From positions 1 to 6,012 of the forward strand of contig CAJUAN010000061.1 of the NCBI GenBank assembly GCA_910584715.1: a stretch of 6,012 nucleotides of DNA. The letters are read 5' to 3'. Within the stretch, counting starts at the first letter, position 1; the number at the start of each line of letters is the position of its first letter. The notes under the pieces were generated by a model that did no database searches, had not been told where the DNA came from, and saw only the letters and a program-made list of their open reading frames with translations. Both the position numbers and the translations under genes were made by a program. Positions 1 to 5,240 of the stretch are shown here, piece after piece. Origin of the DNA: an uncultured Oscillospiraceae bacterium (GTDB taxonomy: Bacteria > Bacillota > Clostridia > Oscillospirales > Ruminococcaceae).

Positions 1-2
1 TG

Positions 3-83
3 GACGATATGAGCGATACGGGAATACGGATAGTCACCGCCACGGCGCGGGAGATTGCAGAGATTGAGGGTGTGAGAGAATAA
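3..83 (+). CDS. C-terminal end of an unidentified plus-strand gene (partial)
   Basis: The frame is open from the left edge and ends at a TAA at 81-83, giving 26 codons that end in EIAEIEGVRE. A strong hairpin terminator follows about 30 bases later in the same orientation, which supports this being a real gene end. I do not recognise the protein: the visible part is short, hydrophilic, partly acidic and has no diagnostic motif. It runs opposite to every other gene in the window, so it probably belongs to a separate transcription unit facing the decayed element. Confidence 0.5.
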   Translation, partial: DDMSDTGIRIVTATAREIAEIEGVRE

Positions 84-113
84 CCGCTGTCCGGCTAAAA
101 TTGAATAGGAACT

Positions 114-154
114 AAGAAGCGTTGCAATTTTTTCAGTTGCAGCGTTTTTCTTTT
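114..154 (+). terminator. Rho-independent terminator of the left-edge plus-strand gene
   Basis: An 8-bp stem pairs CGTTGCAA (120-127) with TTGCAGCG (137-144) with one G-U pair. The loop is TTTTTTCAG, and TTTTTCTTTT (145-154) follows. The upstream AAGAAG can extend the stem into the T tract. It lies about 30 bases after the stop at 83. Confidence 0.8.
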
Positions 155-209
155 GCGGAAATCCGCCAAATCAGACATTCCCGGTGTTGTAGGTAGTAGG
201 AAGAACTTT

Positions 210-366
210 CGTAGTTATCATGACTTTTTTATTATCACGATCTTTGATGACAAAGCTGATAAACTCAAAGGATTTCTTTAAAAAAGTCGGGATAATATTT
301 TTCAATAGCCACCAACTTTGATTTTTTTAAAGCGACAATATTTCTTCAAAAGTCGGGATAACTACG
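210..366. repeat. Three copies of an AAAAGTCGGGATAA-like motif, one inverted
   Basis: Two direct copies lie at 280-295 and 348-366, both containing AAAAGTCGGGATAA and each preceded by ATTTCTT. An inverted copy at 210-228 matches the 348-366 copy, including its CGTAGTTATC extension, at 17 of 19 positions. The arrangement frames about 120 bp of AT-rich non-coding DNA that also has a small CTTTG-ATGA-CAAAG hairpin (242-255). The last copy ends a few bases before the topB stop codon at 371-373. No gene is visible in 155-370. The motif could be a protein-binding array, a recombination end or decayed repeats; its role is unknown. Confidence 0.55.
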
Positions 367-370
367 GAAC

Positions 371-1042
371 TTATTTTTTCTTCGGTAGCTCAATCTTGTA
401 GTTGACATACTTCCCGCCCGTATCAGCTAAAACAACGGTTCCGTCGTAGGTTTTGCCTGTTTTCGGGGAATACAAGCCCTTGACATTTGCCTTGCCGGAT
501 TTTAAGAGGGCGGCGGCAATCTTCGGGGTAAAGGTGACTTTCCTTTCCTCAAAGAAACGGTCGTTTTTCCACATGGTAAAGGTGCAATCCCGGTTAGAAC
601 AATAGTAATTCTTTTTGCCCTCCCGGACAGGACAGCCGCACCGGGGGCATTTCCCGACAGAGGGCTTTTCCTCCCCGCCCGTGAAAACTGCCTTGCTTTT
701 GTCGGCGGCGGTGTTCTCCTTTACCAGCTCCCGCGCCATAGCTTCAATGCGCTGCATGAAGTCCCCAGCGTCGGCAGCTCCCTTTGCGATCTGCGTCAGA
801 TTGTTTTCCCATTCGGCGGTAAGCTGCGGGGAAGTCAGCATATCCGGCAGGACAGACACAAGGGCGGCTCCGTTCTGCGTGGGGATAAGCTGCTTTCCCT
901 TGCGTTCCGCAAAGCCGGACTTCACCAGCTTTTCAATGACAGCGGCGCGGGTGGCGGGAGTGCCAAGCCCCCGGCGTTCCGCGTCCGGGTCGGTATCCCC
1001 GTTCCCGGCGCGTTCCATTGCCGACAAGAGGGTTGCTTCTGA
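371..1042 (-). pseudogene. topB: DNA topoisomerase III, C-terminal fragment (ICE type)
   Basis: The frame encodes the end of a type IA topoisomerase of the kind carried by clostridial ICEs, enzymes that relax or decatenate single-stranded DNA intermediates and often sit in the transfer module. Recognisable parts in order are SEATLLSAMERAG, then DAERRGLGTPATRAAVIEKL, the family's conserved C-terminal core segment. They are followed by a zinc ribbon, CPRCGC...YYCSNRDC (cysteines at about residues 127, 130, 143 and 148 counted from a TTG at 1027). Full-length family members are around 600-700 aa; here the N-terminal two thirds, including the TOPRIM domain and the active-site tyrosine, are missing. 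The frame upstream of SEATLL shows no topoisomerase sequence and reaches a TGA at about 1084-1086, beside tnpW. A TTG at 1027 could nominally start a 218-aa protein, but there is no reason to think this fragment is functional. Confidence 0.85.
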
Positions 1043-1068
1043 TAAGAGGTGTAAAGTGTTGACGTGGA

Positions 1069-1233
1069 TTATTTCTGATTTTTTTCAAGGCACTCATTGA
1101 TAATCAGCTTTTGCACTCTGTCCTTAAAGGTTTTGTCAGTGTCTTTACTGAAATGTACCTTGACGGTGTAAGTGGTGTTCCCCAACTTTCGCTTGAAAGT
1201 GTGGGGCTGTTGCTCGTTTTTGGTTTCTGCCAT
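1069..1233 (-). CDS. tnpW: TnpW-like small transposon-encoded protein
   Basis: This is a 54-aa basic protein starting MAETKNEQQPHTFKRKLG and continuing with GNTTYTVKVHFSK, the pattern of the TnpW family. That family is found in Tn4451/Tn4453-type and related serine-recombinase elements of clostridia; its molecular role is not established. The ATG at 1233 is chosen because GGAG (1245-1242) lies at proper spacing before it. A longer reading to 1344 would run through the hairpin at 1259-1288 and lacks family-like sequence. The gene is directly downstream of that hairpin. Its last codons lie about 27 bases upstream of recognisable topB sequence. It probably marks one end of a serine-recombinase element that truncated topB, but that is inference. 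Confidence 0.75.
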   Translation of the reverse strand: MAETKNEQQPHTFKRKLGNTTYTVKVHFSKDTDKTFKDRVQKLIINECLEKNQK

Positions 1234-1251
1234 ATTCTCTGCTCCTTTACA

Positions 1252-1288
1252 TAAAAATAGAGCGCATAGACTGGTTTCTATACGCTCT
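1252..1288 (-). terminator. Hairpin terminator or attenuator upstream of tnpW
   Basis: On the minus-strand transcript AGAGCGTATAGA pairs over 12 bp (one G-U) with TCTATGCGCTCT around a 6-base loop, followed by ATTTTTATG. The stem is perfect only as minus-strand RNA; the plus-strand form has an A-C mismatch instead of the G-U pair, which fixes the orientation. It lies about 80 bases after the DUF6440 stop and directly before the tnpW ribosome binding site, so it could end the upstream transcript or attenuate tnpW. Confidence 0.75.
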
Positions 1289-1366
1289 GACGCTGTGTTA
1301 TATTCCTTATTCAGTTGTGATTGTGGTAATGGTTGTTTCGACAAACTGGAATTTGAATGACTAAAG

Positions 1367-1549
1367 TTAGCTGTTTACAATCGGAGAAATAACAGGTTTT
1401 CCATCTTTGTCCAACAGCGGTGTCAATCCTCCTGCATATGCAACTTTACGAAACACATAATTCACTCCAGTTTCTGTATCTACTAAAATTTGCGTTACAT
1501 CAACAGTCCCTTGTGAATAAACTATCTTAAATCGTTCATTCTTAGCCAT
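1367..1549 (-). CDS. DUF6440-like small protein
   Basis: A 60-aa protein with the layout of DUF6440 proteins: an N-terminal basic strand (RFKIVYSQG), a central VDTETGVNYVF segment, then AGGLTPLLDKDGKPVIS. These small proteins are common in Firmicutes and their function is unknown. The ATG at 1549 is preferred over the longer reading to 1621 because GGAGGT (1562-1557) lies just before it and the upstream residues do not fit the family. It has no signal peptide or membrane segment. It lies about 73 bases downstream of the GNAT gene and is probably cotranscribed with it. Its 5' leader is nearly the same as that of the GNAT gene. It is AT-rich, as the GNAT gene is, and unlike the surrounding ICE DNA. 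Confidence 0.75.
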   Translation of the reverse strand: MAKNERFKIVYSQGTVDVTQILVDTETGVNYVFRKVAYAGGLTPLLDKDGKPVISPIVNS

Positions 1550-1577
1550 TTTATTTACCTCCAAATAATTTTGATTT
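1547..1577 (-). repeat. Leader sequence shared with the GNAT gene (copy 1)
   Basis: On the minus strand the bases before the DUF6440 start read AATCAAAATTATTTGGAGG then TAAATAAAATG. The leader of the GNAT gene at 2082-2114 reads AATCAGAATTTTTTGGAGG then TAAAATAAAGATG. The two differ only by a few substitutions and two single-base gaps and both contain the ribosome binding site. This is more similarity than a shared Shine-Dalgarno alone would give. Confidence 0.6.
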
Positions 1578-1622
1578 CTCTTTATACTTGACCTCTCAAA
1601 ACGAGAATTTCTCTGTTTCAAT

Positions 1623-2084
1623 TTACAATTCTTTTCCCATACAAAGAGATTCCGGCATATCTACATACGCACCATAATTAGCAATTTGCTTAAATCCTAA
1701 CTTTGAATATACATGACAAGATTCCGCTAAAAGTTCTCCTGTTTCCAAAATCATTTTCTTATATCCCAATTCTTTCGCCCACTCTATTAGTTTAGAAACC
1801 AGCTCTGTTCCTATGCCCTTTCCTTGTTCATCTGGTATGACAAACACTCTTTTTAGCTCTATTGTATTTTCATCATAAGGACGTATCGAACCACCACCAA
1901 TCGGATTATTGCCTCGATAGACAACTATCGCTTCGTTTATTTTATCAATTAGGTTATATTGAGCGTACTTATCTCGTTTAATTATTTTTCCAACTCGCAA
2001 ATCTAAGTCCTCATCAAGCAACCTGCAATTTTCTATAAAATCTTTGTTATTTCCATCGCATCTTAAAAATATAATTTCGCTCAT
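1623..2084 (-). CDS. GNAT family N-acetyltransferase
   Basis: A complete 153-aa protein of the Gcn5-related acetyltransferase fold, which transfers an acetyl group from acetyl-CoA to an amine, in the cytoplasm. The acetyl-CoA-binding motif A is clear: ELKRVFVIPDEQGKGIGTEL (residues 76-95, with Q87-G88-K89-G90-I91-G92). It is followed by motif B-like sequence LETGELLAESCHVYSKLGFK (residues 113-132), typical of the family's C-terminal half. The substrate cannot be read from the sequence: possibilities include small metabolites, antibiotics or toxins, a peptide or a tRNA-linked group. The start at 2084 has GGAGGT (2099-2094) before it. It is the first gene of the AT-rich cassette, followed by the DUF6440-like gene. 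I found no convincing promoter; a TATTCT lies at about 2131-2126 on the minus strand but no good -35 is correctly spaced. Confidence 0.88.
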   Translation of the reverse strand: MSEIIFLRCDGNNKDFIENCRLLDEDLDLRVGKIIKRDKYAQYNLIDKINEAIVVYRGNNPIGGGSIRPYDENTIELKRVFVIPDEQGKGIGTELVSKLIEWAKELGYKKMILETGELLAESCHVYSKLGFKQIANYGAYVDMPESLCMGKEL

Positions 2085-2114
2085 CTTTATTTTACCTCCA
2101 AAAAATTCTGATTT
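2082..2114 (-). repeat. Leader sequence shared with the DUF6440 gene (copy 2)
   Basis: This is the counterpart of the repeat at 1547-1577. The similarity begins at AATCAGAATT, runs through TTGGAGGTAAAATAAAG and ends at the ATG of the GNAT gene. The protein sequences of the two genes are unrelated, so the similarity is limited to the leader. Confidence 0.6.
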
Positions 2115-2165
2115 GTATCTTTAACAGAATACCACAATCACACCCTTATTTCTATCAAATTTTCA

Positions 2166-2300
2166 TTAAATTTCTTCCTCCCTCTGCTTAGTCTTGCTTT
2201 GTTGTCTGTTATGCTGTCGGCTCTCATTCTGAAGCTCCCTCTCAAGGTTCTTCTTGTTATAGCCGATTACCTGTCTTGTCGTCTGCCTGTGATGTGTCAA
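2166..2300 (-). pseudogene. C-terminal tail of an unidentified ICE gene
   Basis: This frame gives 44 hydrophilic residues, LTHHRQTTRQVIGYNKKN followed by a Gln/Arg/Glu-rich end, EEEI then TAA. It looks like a real protein end because GGGAGG lies just before the stop and TAATG overlaps stop and start. That is the usual arrangement of coupled ICE genes, but the following ATG reads only M-K-I before TGA. The tail overlaps and is out of frame with the TrbL-like fragment upstream, so the two were joined by a deletion around 2290-2300. I do not recognise the family; a relaxase or other transfer protein is possible but not shown. Confidence 0.45.
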
Positions 2301-2502
2301 CGTCGTGCATATTGTTCTTTTCCGTTACCATGCTGATTAGCTCCACGCATAGGACGTAGGTAATGACAAGCCCCGCTATGTGTACGATCACATTCTCCGA
2401 TAGTGTCCGTATCATGCTGAATATGCCCGCGTTCCAGCCCTGCGGGGTCTGCCCTGCCTCGGCGGCGATAGTGCCGACTTTCTCGTTTACGTCTGTAAAT
2501 AC
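2293..2502 (-). pseudogene. TrbL/VirB6-like conjugal transfer membrane protein, internal fragment
   Basis: Seventy codons read VFTDVNEKVGTIAAEAGQTP, then GWNAGIFSMIRTLSENVIV, a hydrophobic stretch HIAGLVITYVLCVELI, and EKNNMHDVDT. This matches the pattern of the polytopic mating-pore (TrbL/VirB6-type) protein of Tn1549/CTn-like ICEs, which sits in the membrane as part of the type IV secretion channel. In those proteins the segment is internal: an N-terminal region precedes it and several membrane segments follow MHD(V/F)DTW. Here the frame is preceded by a TAA shortly upstream, next to the end of recombinase B. After MHDVDT it runs into unrelated sequence and stops at 2257-2259. It has no start or ribosome binding site and is a remnant. 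Confidence 0.7.
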
Positions 2503-2548
2503 CCGATAAAGTCGGTTTTTACAGCTAAATTGTTTTTAACTGGATTTT

Positions 2549-3832
2549 TTATTGAATTGTTTCCCCATTCCCGCTGTCGGTCAGATTTCCGATGAAACGG
2601 TAATGGATTTCGATAGACTGAACTTTCTCACCATTTACCCGGCGTTTGTCGCCCACTAAAATCTTTGTGATAAGTTCATTGATGATACAAGAATTTAATT
2701 CCTTCAGGTCACTGTACTGCCGGATCAGGCTTATCCACTTTTCCGCATTCTGCTCTGTAGCGTCATGCTCTGCCGACTGCTCCTGCAATGCGGAAAGCTG
2801 TTTTTTGAGTTCTTCCTGCTCCCTCTGGTACTTCGGCATAAGGTTGTCTATGCTTGCCCCCGCAAGCCTGCCGAGTGCGTAATCCTCATATAGCTTGCTT
2901 ATGACTTTCTCGATTTCCCCAAGCCTTTTCTCAATGGTTCGCCTTTTCCCCTCAACCAAACCATAATCCACGGTACTGTTAATCTGTTGCTGTTCCATAA
3001 CCCTGCCAAGGACTGCCTGCTCGTCTGCAAGTGCCATTGTCGCCCATTCCCTGATGTCCTTCAGAACGATGTCATACAAGTCCTGCTCCTTGATGCGGTG
3101 CGGCGTGCATCCGTCCGGCCCGTTCGCCTTGTAGTTCTGGCATGAGCCGAAATACGTCTTTTCAGGATTGTTTTTGCTTGTCCGTTCAGGAAAGAATGAA
3201 ATGCGCCTGCCGCAGTCCGGGCAGTAGGCAATGCCGGAAAAGATACTCGGCTCCCTTTTTGCCTTGCACATCCGCCTGCGCTTCCCGTTGACTTCCTGCA
3301 CACGCTCCCACAGTTCCAGGTCAACAATCGGCTCAAAAATGTCCTTTACCACCACCCACTCGTCTTTGGGCTTCACATAGTTCTTGCCGACCTTGAACAG
3401 CTTTGACTGTTTCTGCGCCACAAGGCTCCCGATGTAGACCTCGTGCGAGAGTATCCATTTTATCGTGGTTTCGTTCCACATATAGTTGGAGATATGCCCC
3501 TCGCCCTGAAAACCCGCCCACGTCCGTTCGCCCCTTACATGGTGCCAGTATGCGGGTATCGGTATGCGCTCCCTTTTCAGCACGTTGCCGATTGCCTTGT
3601 AGCCTTTCCCCTGCACGGCAAGCTCATACATACGCCGTACAATCGGCGCTGTTTCCGCATCCGGTATCAGCTTGTGGCTGTCCTCCGGCGATTTCCGGTA
3701 GCCGAACGGCGGCACGGTGCTGTGGTAGACGCCCGCCCTTGCCTTCGTGGTCATGGTGCTGCGGATTTTCTTTGAGATGTCACGTGCGTAAAAATCGTTA
3801 GATAACCTCGCATAAAGAAGGATAGATTTCAG
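2549..3832 (-). pseudogene. Large serine recombinase B, catalytic domain deleted
   Basis: From NDFYARDISKKIRSTMTTKA onward this is a normal large serine recombinase. It has the recombinase domain (GYRKSPEDSH, YMWNETTIKWILSHEVYIGS), a zinc ribbon (counting from the ATG at 3754, C178-x2-C181, C205 and C216) and a charged coiled coil at about 240-335. It ends in KILVGDKRR...IEIHYRFIGN. Such enzymes integrate and excise mobile elements. The frame stays open upstream of 3754 and reads KSILLYARLSNDFYARD. ILLYARLSND looks like the family's N-terminus with the YxRxS motif and its nucleophilic serine, fused directly to NDFYARD, which normally lies about 120-130 residues later. The core of the resolvase fold is therefore gone. 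The only plausible early start is a CTG at 3832-3830, overlapping the recombinase A stop as CTGA; the ATG at 3754 has no ribosome binding site. It cannot act as a recombinase alone. Confidence 0.85.
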
Positions 3833-4116
3833 AGTTCCACATAGCCGACAAAGTTGTAGTAGATTTTGATGTCCCGGTGGGTCTCCCCGGCGATTTCGTA
3901 CTTCTCGCCCACCTCGATGCGCTTCACCAGCCGCAGGAGCGTGGGGCGGTCCAGTTCCTCAAGCTGGGCATAATCCCTGATGACGGCCAGCCATTCGTCG
4001 GTGGCCTGCTCGTCCTCCTGGGTGGCCTCCAGCTGGGCGGTGAGTTGCGTCCGCTGTTCCAGCTTGCTCCGGCGTTCGTCCTCATAGCGGTTCATCAGCT
4101 GGACACACAGCGCCTC
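3829..4116 (-). pseudogene. Large serine recombinase A, C-terminal part (out of frame)
   Basis: The frame gives PEALCVQLMNRYEDERRSK and continues through a charged coiled coil (KLEQRTQLTAQLEATQEDEQ). It ends in the conserved family end LDRPTLLRLVKRIEVGE...IKIYYNFVGYVEL, then TGA. It continues the protein encoded at 4095-5126 but in another frame, so it is not made unless translation restarts at the ATG at 4095. That ATG forms TGATG with the upstream stop, an arrangement that can allow reinitiation. A zinc-ribbon half and part of the coiled coil, roughly 100 residues compared with relatives, are missing between the two parts. The stop overlaps the apparent beginning of recombinase B. Confidence 0.8.
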
Positions 4117-5126
4117 CGGCTGCGGTAATCCCTTTGATACCGCATGGAGCCGCCGCAGTCCGCGCAGTAGAGGACGCCAGCGAACAGGGAGATCACCCCA
4201 TCGCTGCCGGAGCGTCCCTTGGACGGATGGTTGTCCAGCCTTTGAACGGCATCCCAGACCTCCTGGGAAATGAGCGGCTCATGGGTATGCTCCACCTTGA
4301 TCCAGTCCTCTTTCGGCTTGCTGACCTGCTTGTGGACCTTGTAGGAAACGGTGCCGGTCTTGTTCTGCACCATGTGACCCAGATAGACCTCATTCCGCAG
4401 AATGGTCTTGACCGTCACATCGTTCCAGTAGGGTGTCTCGCCCCGCAGGTTCGGCCTGCCCTCCGCCATGTAGTAGAAGCCGCGGGGAGAGGGTACGCCC
4501 TCCTCATTCAGTGTCCGGGCGATCTTCCGAAAGCTGTCCCCCTGCAAACGCATATCGAAAATGCGGAGAACAACAGGCGCAGTCACCGGATCGATTTCGA
4601 GGATGTGCTTGTCCGCCGGGGATTTTCGGTAGCCGATAGGAGCGTAGCAGCCGACATACTTACCCGTCCGAAAGGTGGACTGCTTGACGGCGCGGATTTT
4701 GCTGCTGGTGTCGCGTGCATAGAGGTCGTTCATGACATTTTTCAAAATCACCAGCATCTCATTGTTCTTGTGGATGGTGTCCACGCCGTCATTGAGAGCA
4801 ATGAACCGGCACCCCATCGAAGGGAACACGATGTCCGTATACCGGCCAGCCTCAATGTAATCTCTACCGAGGCGACTGAGGTCCTTGCACAATATCAGAT
4901 TGATTTTCCCAGTTTTGGCATCGGCGATCATCTGATTGAACATAGGACGGTCGAAGGTCGTACCCGAGACTCCGTCATCGCAGTATACCGCATAGAGATT
5001 CCAGCTCTGCTCCTGCACATAGCGGCTGAGCATGATTTTTTGGTTTTCGATGGACACGGACTCCCCGGTTCTTTCATCGTCGCGGCTGAGCCGACAGTAG
5101 ATTCCAACATTGTATTTTTCCTGCAT
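4095..5126 (-). pseudogene. Large serine recombinase A, N-terminal and DNA-binding part, truncated
   Basis: The 343-aa product starts with a complete resolvase-type catalytic domain. It has IYCRLSRDD with the nucleophile Ser14 and Arg12, DDGVSGTTFDRP (50-61), KDLSRLGRDYIEAG (81-94) and the NDLYARDTSSKIRA linker (133-146). A recombinase domain follows (GYRKSPADKH, NDVTVKTILRNEVYLGH). It then enters the zinc ribbon, with the first pair C321-x2-C324 present, but ends after YRSRRRCVSS where a deletion has shifted the frame. Family members are usually about 500-560 aa. The start at 5126 has GGGAGGT (5144-5138) and a good promoter, so the truncated protein may well be made. It keeps the strand-cleavage machinery but lacks the second cysteine pair and the coiled coil needed for target binding and directionality. 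I label it a pseudogene for that reason. Confidence 0.88.
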
Positions 5127-5179
5127 CTTATTTTTTTACCTCCCTGGACGCAGGAACATAGCATCTGTTACCTGCTCCC

Positions 5180-5208
5180 ATTATAGCCGCTTTAGCACTG
5201 TAAAGCAA
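5180..5208 (-). promoter_or_regulatory. Sigma-70/SigA promoter of serine recombinase A
   Basis: On the minus strand TTGCTT (5208-5203) is followed after exactly 17 bases by a perfect TATAAT (5185-5180). The predicted transcription start is near 5173, about 30 bases before the ribosome binding site (5144-5138) and 47 before the ATG at 5126. It separates the recombinase genes from the two upstream small genes. Confidence 0.75.
5189..5206. promoter_or_regulatory. Operator-like dyad in the recombinase promoter
   Basis: GCTTTA (5189-5194) and TAAAGC (5201-5206) form a 6-6-6 inverted repeat that overlaps the -35 hexamer and lies in the spacer of the promoter at 5180-5208. A dimeric regulator bound here would block RNA polymerase. 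The arms are short, and no regulator is identified. Confidence 0.4.
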
Positions 5209-5226
5209 TAGTTTTCCGCCGGACAT

Positions 5227-5240
5227 CGTAAATTTTTACG
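5227..5240. repeat. Perfect palindrome over the stop of the 71-aa gene
   Basis: CGTAAA and TTTACG form 6-bp arms separated by TT, and GGAC/GTCC just outside can partly extend the pairing. The palindrome covers the TAA of the 71-aa gene at 5236-5238. There is no T tract on either strand, so it is a poor terminator. It could be a binding site or an RNA 3'-end structure. Confidence 0.4.

Larger units (their letters stand above)
1316..2142. mobile_element. Putative AT-rich cassette bounded by 13-bp inverted repeats
   Basis: TGTGATTGTGGTA at 1316-1328 is the exact reverse complement of TACCACAATCACA at 2130-2142, so the segment begins with TG and ends with CA. The 7-mer CCTTATT occurs in direct orientation just outside each end, at 1305-1311 (4 bases from the repeat) and 2144-2150 (1 base from it), possibly a target-site duplication with an imperfect outer edge. 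The 827-bp interior contains only the DUF6440-like and GNAT genes and is markedly AT-rich: the 60 bases from 1621 contain 20 G or C. The flanking topB and recombinase sequence is clearly GC-richer. No transposase is present, so if it moved it was mobilised in trans. A chance inverted repeat remains possible. Confidence 0.4.

Noticed and set aside
210..366. CRISPR-like array
   Set aside because: Only three imperfect copies, one inverted, with unequal spacing.
615..1100. A 161-codon open frame on the plus strand
   Set aside because: Antisense to the topoisomerase III fragment, whose zinc ribbon and GLGTPATR segment are clear.
1234..1344. N-terminal extension of TnpW to 91 aa
   Set aside because: It would run through a terminator-type hairpin and lacks family-like sequence; the ATG at 1233 has a proper ribosome binding site.
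1550..1621. N-terminal extension of the DUF6440-like protein to 84 aa
   Set aside because: The internal ATG at 1549 follows GGAGGT at good spacing, and the DUF6440-like pattern begins there.
2085..2165. Promoter for the GNAT gene
   Set aside because: TATTCT and TTGATA are present, but they are about 21 bases apart, too far for a convincing SigA promoter.
3403..3801. Overlapping plus-strand open frames of 110-132 codons
   Set aside because: They are antisense to the well-conserved recombinase domain of recombinase B and have low-complexity Pro/Arg/Cys-rich products.
4134..5186. A 350-codon open frame on the plus strand
   Set aside because: It lies antisense to recombinase A, which has clear catalytic motifs, promoter and ribosome binding site; the plus-strand product has no recognisable motif.
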